Assembly (NCBI GenBank): GCA_905221605.1
Contig: CAJNDS010002391.1
Span: 356,323 to 420,322 of the forward strand
Direction: 5' to 3'
DNA length: 64,000 nt
From: Symbiodinium natans
Taxonomy: Eukaryota; Sar; Dinophyceae; Suessiales; Symbiodiniaceae
Both the position numbers and the translations under genes were made by a program. This document shows, in pieces, positions 38,177 through 48,400 of the stretch. Within the stretch, counting starts at the first letter, position 1. Each line of letters opens with the position of its first letter. A model generated the notes under the pieces. That model was not told where the DNA came from. It was given only the letters and a program-made list of their open reading frames with translations, and ran no database searches.

Positions 38177-39497
38177 ATGCCGATGCCATGGGCTAGGCTA
38201 GCGAGGATCGTGGCTCTGGTGCTGGGCTTGGCCCAGATTGCGAGGAGTGCAGCATCAGAACAGTTGAAAGCAGCCCTTCGTGACGGCCGCGTAACCAATG
38301 ATGATGGCATGGTCGCTTGCCACCTCCTCCAAGTTGAAGGCCGACGGAGCACGACCAGCCCGGACAACCCAGGCACTGTGGCGGACCAAGTGCAGCGCTG
38401 CTTCCCAGAGGTGCGGCAGCTGATGCCCTTCGATGCCAAGCTGAACCTGCGGCAGCTGCAGAAGATGCAACTCTTCACTGAGGCTGCAGCGTCCCATGGA
38501 GGCGCTGAAGGTCTCCTCCACAACGAAAGTGCCCGAAAGAGGCTCGCAGCGGAGATTCTTGAGCGCACGGCCGCCAATGGCACGGAGGCTGCCTGTGGAC
38601 CCACAGTCAGCTGGCTAGCGGAGCTGCACTTGGGTGTTGAAGAAGAGATGCTGTTGGGAATTCCTACGGTGGGGACGTGGCCCTTGTGGCAAACACGGGC
38701 GGATGTGCTGGGCAACTTCTCCGAGAAGAGGGATGCGAAGGACGAGCTTTTCTGGTACATGATGACTTCGGGGAGTCATACGCAGCACGTGTGGGCGATA
38801 GTGCAGTACCCTGCAAGTCCTGAACAGAATCTGCCAGTCCGGTACAGGGTTCTCCAGAGCTGCTTCGACCAGTACACCCTCAGCGCATGGCTGGACCCAA
38901 ACCCGCATGCGGATCTACTCATCCGAAAAAGGGACGTCTACGCGCCCCAGAACCGGACACTGGAGTACGGGGGTCCCGGCTACTGGATCAAGATGCAACG
39001 GCCAGCGACGGAAGGCGGCTACGACTTTGCCAGCACCGGAGAGTGCGTCATGCAGCCGCGGCAAACGTGGCCCGCGAAGCTCAGGCCAGAGAACCAAAAT
39101 AGAACTAAGGGACCATGAAACCCAACACAGTCTTCAAATGTAACTGTAAACAATGAATTCCAAAGACATCCAAAGACCCTGAAAAGGGAGTGGGTGGAGA
39201 GCAGCCTCAAGTACACGGCCACGGATGCCTTTCGAGACTTGCAGATGGCCGCCTCAAACCACGGGCAGGGCCGGCTGCTCAGCGCCGAGGAGCACAGCGC
39301 ATAAGGCATGTGGACGATCAGACTAGCAGGTTCTGCTTGTATGTTCGTGCTCCATTGTATGTGGGATTAAGATTAGTGTGAGTCACGTTTCGCATTTCGC
39401 AACCGGTGTCCAGGAGATGTTTGCCGAGGAGGGCTTCCTGAGCAAGTTGGGCTCATGGCTCGAGCGGGCCCATGAGGTGGTGTTTGGGGCGTGTTAG
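38177..39497 (+). CDS. secreted protein of unknown function, three exons
   Basis: My model joins 38177-39084, 39187-39289 and 39414-39497 (364 residues). The start at ATG 38177 gives a good signal peptide: MPMPWARLARIVALVLGLAQ, then ARSA, with likely cleavage before ASEQ. Exon 1 continues into a Cys-containing mature chain with NxS/T sites (NESA, NGTE, NFSE, NRTL) and YGGPGYWIKM near its end. Both introns are short (102 and 124 bp) with non-canonical borders: GC...AG then GA...AG, each acceptor followed by G, as known for dinoflagellates. Splicing keeps frame across both junctions (KLR|EWVESS and LLSAE|EMFAEEG) and the last exon ends SWLERAHEVVFGAC. Retaining intron 1 would stop at 39118. I do not recognise the family; it could be an extracellular or organelle-targeted protein. 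Confidence 0.75.
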
Positions 39498-40515
39498 CAG
39501 TGCAGAGCAGATGCACCCGAACCTTACAGTCACAAATCTGTAGGCTGACCTCTCCCATTGGACAGGCTTTTTTTGTTTTGCGTAGGTGCAGGGTTGCCTG
39601 GCGTCCACTTGCAATCTTGCAATGCGTCTTGAAGAGCTTGGCGCTGCCGGCTCCGGAAATGGTGCTCTCCGGGTTTAGAGTTGCGCTATGTCTTTCAACA
39701 GTTGCAGAGCTTCACGACCTGGCAAGGCTGCGACCTCCTTTCCGGTGGGCCTGTGGACCCAAGAGCTCCATGACGACTTCATCCGTCTCTTCGGCTTTCC
39801 AGTCCTGGACTTCTTCCCCGGCGTGCCTTATGTCGGGAATCTTGGGTTGCGACTTAAGAAAAGAAAATTTCTGGCCTAGCCTCTACCACTTCAGATTGAG
39901 CTCATATAGGGTCGGGAGCGGGAGCGGGAGCGGGAGGAACTTCTCCGTCATGCGGAAGCTCTACGAGGCCGGAAGCCCGGAGGCTCTGGCAGGCAATGCC
40001 TCTGCTAAGGCAAGCGCCAAGGCCTCGCATGCCGAGCACGGCCTCCTGGCGGCTTGGCACATCTTGGCACATTTTGGCACTGGCGGGAAGTGTGTCCGCA
40101 GGAAGTTAGGAATTGAGTTTGGACACGCAGCGAGAGATTCCATCTTCATCCCATCAAACTCCTCAGCGGCTCCACATGCACCGCAGGTGAAGGCCGCAGT
40201 GGTGCCGAGATCGCATGGGGCGTCGGCCTGCGAGGGCGCCCGCGGTCTCCAGGAGTCCCTTGGCCCCCGGCCCGAGTTCGGCCTGGACGCAAGCCTCGGG
40301 CCGAGCACTGTAGAGCAGGTTTGCCACATTCACTAACGGCACAATGCCGCCTCGAGCAAGGCACAATGCAAAGTTTTGAAGCATGTCTTTGCTTCTTCGA
40401 GCTTGAGCCATTGACCATACGAGCCAATGGGCCTGCTGCTTGTCTCGAGCGCAACTTGCAAAGAGAGGCAGTTAGCTGGGGAAGGAAGAAGAAAAAGAGG
40501 GGGTGCAGGAGCTGC
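39498..40515. other. open frames on both strands, gene status unclear
   Basis: A short ATG frame at 39688-39879 (ELHDDFIRLFGFPVLDFFPG) and the plus frame at 39950-40336 both look mildly protein-like. So does the minus frame at 39961-40329, which has CGACG and other Cys pairs. They could be exons of an unrecognised gene or chance frames in GC-rich DNA. A small (GGAGCG)n run lies at 39913-39936. Confidence 0.25.
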
Positions 40516-40900
<385 letters not shown>

Positions 40901-40979
40901 TGTTGTGGTGTGTGTTGCATGTGGTATGTTGTACGTTCTATGTTGTATGGTGTATATTGTTTGTTGTGTGTTGTGTGTT

Positions 40980-40984
<5 letters not shown>

Positions 40985-41064
<80 letters not shown>

Positions 41065-41151
41065 TGGTAGTGGTAGTGGTAGTGGTAGTGGTGGTGGTGG
41101 TAGTAGTGGTAGTAGTAGTAGAAGTAGACGTAGAAGTAGAAGAAGAAGTAG

Positions 41152-41220
<69 letters not shown>
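40985..41220. repeat. inverted TAG/TAC microsatellites
   Basis: (AGT)n over 40985-41059 and (TAC)n over 41152-41220 are reverse complements of each other. They are separated by about 90 nt of (GTAGTG)n and GAAGTA units. Together they could form a hairpin with arms of about 70 bp. Confidence 0.9.
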
Positions 41221-41222
<2 letters not shown>

Positions 41223-41330
41223 GTACTAGTAGCAGTCATAGTCGTAGTCGCAGTGGCAGTCGTAGTCGCAATAGCTGTAGCAGTCGCAGTAGCAGTAGGA
41301 AGTGGAAGTAGAAGTAGAAGTAGAAGTAGA

Positions 41331-41780
41331 AGTAGAAGAAGTAGTAGTAAGTAGTAGTAGTAAGTAGTAGTAAGTAGTAGTAAGTAGTAGTAAGTAGTAG
41401 TAAGTAGTAGTAAGTAGTAGTAAGTAGTAGTAAGTAGTAGTAAGTAGTAGTAAGTAGTAGTAAGTAGTAGTAAGTAGTAGTAAGTAGTAGTAAGTAGTAG
41501 TAAGTAGTGGTAAGTAGTAGTAAGTAGTAGTAAGTAGTAGTAAGTAGTAGTAAGTAGTAGTAAGTAGTAGTAAGTAGTAGTAAGTAGTAGTAAGTAGTAG
41601 TAAGTAGAAGTAAGTAGTAGTAAGTAGTAGTAAGTAGTAGTAAGTAGTAGTAAGTAGTAGTAAGTAGTAGTAAGTAGTAGTAAGTAGTAGTAAGTAGTAG
41701 TAAGTAGTAGTAAGTAGTAGTAAGTAGTAGTAAGTAGTAGTAAGTAGTAGTAAGTAGTAGTAAGAAGTAGTAAGAAGTAG
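41331..41780 (+). repeat. TAAGTAGTAG decamer array
   Basis: About 42 near-perfect head-to-tail copies of the 10-mer TAAGTAGTAG, with isolated single-base variants (for example TAAGTAGTGG near 41511 and TAAGTAGAAG near 41601). It probably arose from a TAG triplet array by a one-base slip and then expanded as a unit. Confidence 0.95.
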
Positions 41781-41845
41781 TAGTAGTAGTAGCAGTAGTA
41801 GTAGTAGTAGGCGTAGTCGCAGTCGCAGTCGCAGTCGTAGTAGTC

Positions 41846-41879
<34 letters not shown>

Positions 41880-41929
41880 CAGCAGTAGTAGTAGTAGTAG
41901 TCGTCGTGGTGGTGGTGGTGGTCGTAGTA
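41781..41929 (+). repeat. imperfect TAG/CGT triplet repeat (left flank of the retrotransposon)
   Basis: Triplets TAG, CAG, CGT and GGT in irregular order, ending GTCGTAGTA. The retrotransposon begins at the next base and the triplet array resumes beyond its right end. Confidence 0.9.
41926..41929 (+). repeat. left target-site duplication (AGTA)
   Basis: AGTA directly before the left LTR is repeated directly after the right LTR (59162-59165). Because the target is a TAG microsatellite, the match could partly be chance, but four bases fits a Ty3/gypsy-type insertion. Confidence 0.6.
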
Positions 41930-42238
41930 TGTGAGCTGACATGAGTGCATATGCATCTTCTGCTCTGTGATGCATTAGGACTCGGCAGACCACCTTGTAG
42001 TTTTCCTTTGCATGTAGAGTTTTGCAATTCGAATCAATGCCAATATTTTGGCTCAAGTACCGAGCTTGTGCCTTTGAGCACGGTAGTTTCGTACAGTAGC
42101 TCTTAGGTTGCTGTGCGGTCCGACCGGACGCACTCAGGCGTAGCTGCACAAGTGCTTGAACTCGCGAAGTCGTAAAACAGCGTGACCGGGCTGTGATTGC
42201 ATTGGCTTCGTGCAAGTCCAGTGCTGGTCGACTTCACA
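41930..42238 (+). repeat. 5' LTR
   Basis: 309 bp, TGTGAGCTGAC...GTCGACTTCACA, with a five-base terminal inverted repeat TGTGA/TCACA. It is identical to the 3' LTR except C at 42209 against A at 59132. It contains ATTTTGGCTCAAG (42045-42057), identical to the 3' end of the dinoflagellate spliced leader. It also contains one bulged-G hairpin (42113-42133, loop GACC). It presumably holds the promoter; no TATA box is evident. Confidence 0.97.
42045..42057 (+). promoter_or_regulatory. spliced-leader-identical 13-mer in the LTR
   Basis: ATTTTGGCTCAAG matches the last 13 nt of the dinoflagellate spliced leader and is preceded by GCCAAT where the leader has GTAGCC. It may mark the R-region start: a trans-spliced genomic RNA that was reverse transcribed would fix leader sequence in the LTR. 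The second copy is at 58968-58980. Confidence 0.55.
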
Positions 42239-42240
42239 AT

Positions 42241-42258
42241 TGGGGGCTGTTCTGGGAA
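42241..42258 (+). other. candidate primer-binding site
   Basis: Two bases after the LTR the sequence is TGGGGGCTGTTCTGGGAA. A primer-binding site normally starts TGG, complementary to a tRNA CCA end. I cannot assign a tRNA, so this rests on position and TGG only. Confidence 0.35.
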
Positions 42259-42314
42259 ACGTACAGCTCTTGTGCCTACGGCCCGAGTGGGCAAGCATTG
42301 CTTTGCTTGTCTGT

Positions 42315-42419
42315 CGCGGTCCGTGACCTGGACGCGTGGACTGTGTGCCACGCTTGCGGCCTGTTAACCAAGGCGCGGCGCTTCGTGTGCCACGCCTGCG
42401 GCCTGCTAACCAAGGCGCG
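42315..42419 (+). promoter_or_regulatory. three tandem bulged-G hairpins before the gag ATG
   Basis: Hairpins at 42315-42336, 42355-42377 and 42397-42419 share one plan: lower stem N-GCG/CGC-N', bulged G, three-pair upper stem, loop of 7 or 8 nt. Loops are GTGACCT, GTTAACCA and GCTAACCA; upper stems are TCC/GGA, CCT/AGG and CCT/AGG. The last two lie in a 42-bp tandem duplication (42344-42380 and 42386-42422) that ends exactly at the ATG at 42423. This could control translation or packaging. Confidence 0.7.
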
Positions 42420-42422
42420 GCG

Positions 42423-45400
42423 ATGTCCGCAGAGGTTGCAGGTCAGGCCGAGGGCGTCACCCTCCTCGAAGCGATCGAGGGTGGAGACGTTCCCTATCCC
42501 GACCGGATGAGCTACGTCGCTTGGCTTAAGTGGCGTAGGGAGACTGGCAGCCGTCCGTTGTCCAAGCGGGATGGGATCAGTACTACGCCAGAGCAAGAGG
42601 CGGCTCTCTGGCGAAAAGTCATGAAGTTCCTCCATGACGCCGAAGAGGAGGACGAAGATGAAGAAGAAGAAGAAGAAGAAGAAGAAGAGGACTCCGAGCT
42701 AGTCCCTGAGGCCTCGGGCGCTGGAGGCGACAGTCCGCCGCGGGCGGACGTCAGCGCCGCGGCTAGGGAGCTGGCCATGGTCCCTACCGGTGCTGCCTAT
42801 GTCCCTGCTACGGCACCAGGGTCTCGCCCGGCGGGACCGTCCGGTCCGCCGTCGACAGCAGGTTCGGTGCCAGGCACCGCAGAGGGCTTGCAGGCGGAGC
42901 TGCGCGCGATTTTCCGTCCAGACCAGGAACCGGTCGCGGACTACTTGACGCGCGTTTCGCGGATTGTCCTCGCGCTGAAAGCGCATGGAGTCACGGTGAG
43001 CTCCCGTGACCTTGACGCCTTAAGCACCAAAGCCACCCTCCTTGCGGATGAGTTCTCCAAGATAGGCGGGGATTGGCATCCGACAAAGATGGTCCGTCGG
43101 CTGCGGACCAGATTCTCGGTCGCGGCTTTGCGCGGTGGCGAGGACCCCGAAGACGCAGAGGAGATTCAGCGTGAAATCCAATGCATCGGGGAGCTTATCC
43201 TCGCGCTAGGGGGAAAAGAAAGCTCGAGCCAAGAGAAGGTTTTGAGCTCCCCGTCCGATGTGCCAGTTGAAGCCGTGGGGCCGCGTTCCCCAGGGCTCCC
43301 ACAGCCTGCGACTGCAAGTGGGTTGGGGGTAGGTTTGGACCGTGAAGGTTTGCACACTGCCGAGGTTGCAGGTGGTCCTTCCGCGGCCCGTGACCTGGGC
43401 GCGACGGACGGCGATTCCCCTTTGCGCGCGAAGCTTGCGGCGCTGGAGATGGAGATAGAAGCCCTGAAGCGAGGTTCAGACGGCGGAGGTTCGCAGACCG
43501 GGTCCCAAAACCCGGCGGGCGATTTCGCCGCCGCACTCGCCGCCCAAACTGAAGCGCTGAAAGAAGCGTTGGCGCAGAGGGGCGGGCAAAGCTCCATAAC
43601 GACGGTCAAAACGGACCTCACGTGGCCGACGCTGACCGACGACAAGTCGGACGCGCGAGACGTTGTCCTGTTCTACGAGGAGTTCGAGGACGTCTGCGCG
43701 CTGGCCAACAACTGTCGCGGTATGAGTGCGCGCGAGAAGCTGCTAGCGCTACGCGGGCGCTGCCGCGGCTCGCGCATGAAGACGTACACGAACGCCTACC
43801 GCGCAGCGTGGAAGTCGGGAGAGGTTCTCTCCGACCCACAGGCGGTGTACGACCGCATCAAGAACAAGCACTTGATGTTCGGGGAATCGCGGGAGGAAAG
43901 AGAAGTCCGCGTGGATGGTGAGCATGCCTCCCTCGCTAAGGGCAAGCTCACAGGCCACCAATTCGAGCCTTTGTTTGAGGCATCGATCGCGGACCTTGAG
44001 GCGGTGGGTCTCGGGAAGACCCCACGAGAGTTGTATCTCTCGTACCTCCGCAAGATGCCCCCGTATCTCCAAAAGGAGATACGTAATGACAAGCGGTTGT
44101 GGCCCGGCGATCCCAAGGATGGCGGGCTGCGAGGGCCGCAGACTTGGGAGGAGAGCCACAAGGTCGTCTTGGAGTACGAACAGAGGGAAGCAGCTCACCG
44201 GGCTGTTTCCCACTCTGTGTACTCCACGACCGGCTCTCCGAGCGCGGACCCGTCGGTCGCGCTAGCCGAGGCTCAGAAGGAGATTAAGAGCCTCAAGGCC
44301 GCCGCCAAGGCTGCTGCGAAAGGAGCAGCTGCCGCGGCCAAAGCTGGCGCGGATCAGACGTTTGCCGCTGCGTCGAAGGGAGCTGGCAAAGGAGCGGACA
44401 AGAAGATCTGCTTCCACTTTCGCGACCACGGGAATTGCCCGAAAGGGGATGCCTGCCCGTACAGCCACGACAAGGAGCTTCGCAGAAAAGCTCTCGCGGC
44501 CAAGAAGGGTGACCAAACCTTTGCCACGGCGAAAGGCAAGGGCAAAGGGAGGGGAGGTGGCAAGGCAAAGGCCAACGCAAAGCCTAAGGCTGCGGCCAAA
44601 GGCGCGGCAAAGCCACCAGGCACGGTTTGCCCCTTTTTCTCCAAGAATGGGTCGTGCAAGAAAGGAGCCAGCTGCGACATGGTCCACAACCTGACGACCT
44701 CAGGAGGGACGCCGGCCCTGCCTGCCAACTGGGCCCCGCCCTCCGGTGCTTCCATGTCTAACCCCTTCGCCGCGTTCAGTGTCCAGATAGGCAGCTCAGG
44801 CGTCCAGGCAGGCGTCTCAGGAGCCGCAGGACGCGCCGCGGTGCAGCAGCACGCGCTTCCGTTGAGCAAGGGCGGGCGGGACAAGTTCGCCACCCTGGAC
44901 GATCTGCCGAAGGACTGGTGGAGCCTGGCAGACAACGAGCCAGGAGGCTACCAGTACAGGACGGTAGTCCAGGTGCTCGACCGTAAGGTCGGGTGCATGC
45001 TCGACGGATGCGCCGGCGCAAACCACGTGACAGAGGAACTCGTGGTGGGCATGATGAACCGGGCAGCAGAGCTGGGGATCGGCACCGAAGATCCCGGCTT
45101 CCCGGTCGTGAGACTCGAAAAGTGGGTCCACCCCGAATACGTGCATGGCATTGCTTCGGGAGCCCCCGTTCCTCTGAAGGGGGCAGCAGTCTTGCGCGTC
45201 ACGCTGCTGGAAGGCAGGACGGCGGACGACTGTCGCCCCAACACTGAAATTTTCGTGCGATGCAAAATCGCAGCCAGGGGGACGTCCGATTGGCACGGAC
45301 TGATCCTCGGCGGCAGAGCGTTGGACTGGGCCGGAAGGATGGGCCTGGGTTTCAGGCCGGGTCCCGACTTTCACGTCCTCGACACGCTGGGAATCAGGAT

Positions 45401-48400
45401 GCCCAGATGTGAGGATCACAGCAAGACCCGGAAGGACAGGGCCTATGCCTTCGAAGCGCGGTTGTCGAGCCTGGACGACGCGTCATGCACCGAGCCTGGG
45501 GGCGGAAGTCGTGAGCTCCTCCGCTACGACGGAGAAGAGCCGCTCGAGCTCTCGCCAGGCGATGGGGTGCTGGTGCCGGTCGTGCGGGAGTCAGGAGTCT
45601 CCGCAGAGGGATCCCTGTCCGAGGTCGTGCTTCCGGTTGAGTGTGGGGTTGAGGCTGTGCCAGGCCTTTGGCCCACAGGAGAGGGAAAAGGGTTTGTTTT
45701 GCTCGCAGCCCAAGAGTGTGACCACTCTCTCCAGCCGGGCGAGGTTGTTGCGGAAGTGCGTTCTGGCCTCGTTAGCACTGCGGCCTGTGGTTGTGGCGCG
45801 GTTGAGACGGTGTTCGAGTCGGAGCCGTCTCCGCAGGCATGTGCGGATTGTGGGGTCGCCGTTGCCTCGGTTGACCACGACCCGTGCTTTGCTTGCGGGT
45901 CCGCGTCCAGGGCCGCGGCAAGAAGCTTCCAAGGTTGTTCCTCGTGTGCGCGGTCCTTTGGGCGGCTGCGTACCGGCGCCAGGATCGGTGTGTTATCGGT
46001 CCTTGCTGCGGTGACTGTTCTCGCTTCGGTGTGGAGCGGGAGCGGCCCGGTTGGGCGCCCTGTTGAGGAGCCTGGAGTGCTTACTTGTTTGGACCACCTT
46101 CCAAGCGTCGACAGCTGGTGGGAGGCGCCGGGTGGTTACGCGTCTGTGTGGGGTAGTCGCCCTGCGCAGAAGGACCTTGGGACTCTGGCGGTCGAGAAGG
46201 CGCCTTACGAAACGTGCTTGCTTCAGCGCGCAGGTGAGGCGTGGCGTCTTTGGGACACGAGGCATTTGCGTGTGGCGGAAAGCGTTGCGTGCAGCGACGA
46301 AGTTCCCGTCACCGAACGCCTCGCGGTCTTTAGGACGCGCAAGGGGCCACGCTGGGCTGGTTGGCGTGAGGGATCAGCCACGGCTGGAAGAGGCGCAAGT
46401 GACGCAGTGCGCCCAGCAGACGCGGTCGACACGGCGCGCTGCCCGAGCTATCATATCGTGGAGAGCTGGGATATCGACAAGATGATCGAGGAGCCTCCAA
46501 CGGACTACTATTATGAGAAGCTCGCGGCAGATATGCGCGCCCGACACCCTAAGGCGTGCCCGCACCTCCTCGACCACCTCGTTTCCTTAGAGGGTTTCCT
46601 AGACAAGTCAATCTTGTTTGGGTTCTCCTTTGGAATCAGCAAGGCCGAAGTTTGTGTCTCCAAAGGCAAGCTCCTGGGACACAACATTGGGCGGGACGGG
46701 AGTTCGCCTGACGAAGAGCGTTGTCAGGCGGTGATTGACTTTCCCCCGCTCTGGGAGAAGCTTCACATTCAGCAATTTTTGGGTTGCGCAAACTGGTTGC
46801 GCGGCTACCTGCCTGTTGAGTATGGGCACGCAGCCAAGATTTTAGGGCAGTGGCAGAAGCCAGGCTCCGTCTTTCCTGAAGGCGGGCTGGGCTCAGCCGC
46901 CACCGAGGGTTGCAAAGCCTTTAAAGCGATTAAGCGCATGATGCAGAACCGCATCAATTTGGCTACCTTCGATGAGGCCTCTGCTGCGGATGGGTCGTGT
47001 CCCCTTGAGCAGATCGCGGATGCGTCGGGCATCGCGGTAGGGGGCAGCGTCGTGCAGATGACGCGTGACTTGAGTCAGCTCAAGGTGCTTATGACACACT
47101 CGAAGAGCTTGACCCCCGCGCAGCAGAACTGGCCGCCCTTGATACAGGAGGCGTTTGCCCAGCTTGAGGTAAAGCGGGCGACACGCCGCATGTTTGGCTC
47201 TATTCGGACTCTGTGTTGGACAGATCATGCCAACCTTACCCGAGCGCAAACGTCGGACATCGGAATGGATCCGAAACTCGTCCGGTGGGTTGCGGAAATC
47301 CTTATGGATGGGTCCGAAATAAGGAGCCTTAGCGGTCGCTCAGCGACGCTGGGTGACAGTTTTAGCCGCAATCCCAAGGATCGGGATGCGCTCCTTGCGG
47401 CGAGGACGAAAGATCTCGAGGGCCTTTCGGGCCAACTCCGAGGGTTCGACCTGGACCAGTACCTCGGAGAGGGTACTGAGGGTGATGGACCCGTGCCCTG
47501 GGCGGTCGGCAACGACGCCGTCCCAGAGCCTGCGGGCCGTGTCCAGGCCGCGGCTGTGCCGATGTGCGTCGTCGCAGCCCTTCCGGTGCGCGTCATGGTT
47601 GTCTTTGACTATGCGCGTTGGAAAGAGCAGGACGCAGAGCTGACTGAGATCAGGCGCGTCTTCCAAGCGAGCCTCCCTGGAGTTTCTGTGGCTGTCAGGG
47701 GTTGTTGGGGTCCGTTTGAGGACACCGACGGGCTTGCCTCGCATTTCGATTGCGGGGCCGGCAGGCTCGCAGGGACCAAGAAGATCAAGCGGATCAGGGT
47801 CGACTTGCTTACTTCGTGTGCCAAGGTTCTTAGGGAAGCTTCGGGGTTTCGCCCGCAATTCCTCGTAGGACTTGGGCAAGGCGGACTTGTCACAGCCGTC
47901 CTTAGGTGGCCTTTGGTTGTTGAGCTCACGCTCCAAGCAAGGAACCTGCAGCGCAAGGAAGCCAGGGCTGTAGGAGAGGCTTGGGCAGGCATCAAGGCTA
48001 TCTGGGCGGTGCGGCCACGCCTTTGGCGCACGCAGCAAGGCCACTTGGAAGTGGCCGAGGCTTGTCCGGAACTCAAGAAGGATTTTCCGGAGCCTCCCCT
48101 GCGAGGTTTTGGGATCGTAGGGAAGCAGGCATTGGGGGCGGAGGTTCTGCGGTCCTTGAGGCTGGACGCGGTTCGTTCCATCGATGATGCCAGCATTAGA
48201 GGGACGCTGGACGAACCGTCGCGACCCCTCTGGGACCATGAGGGTCTATGCATCTGCGGCAAGCGGACCTACCTGTTTTCTCGCTGCCCCGCCTGCATCG
48301 AGAAAGAGGCAGTCGATACCTCGGTGGAGATAGCCGAGCGGGAGGAGCTCGAACCTCCGCTTGAGGGCGACCTTGAGGCCCATGAGGTGGGCCTAGAGGT

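Noticed and set aside
42361-42380. The 42-bp duplication as part of the Gag protein
   Set aside because: The frame is open upstream, but the only codon there is GTG and the first ATG is 42423 directly after the hairpins, so I treat it as leader.
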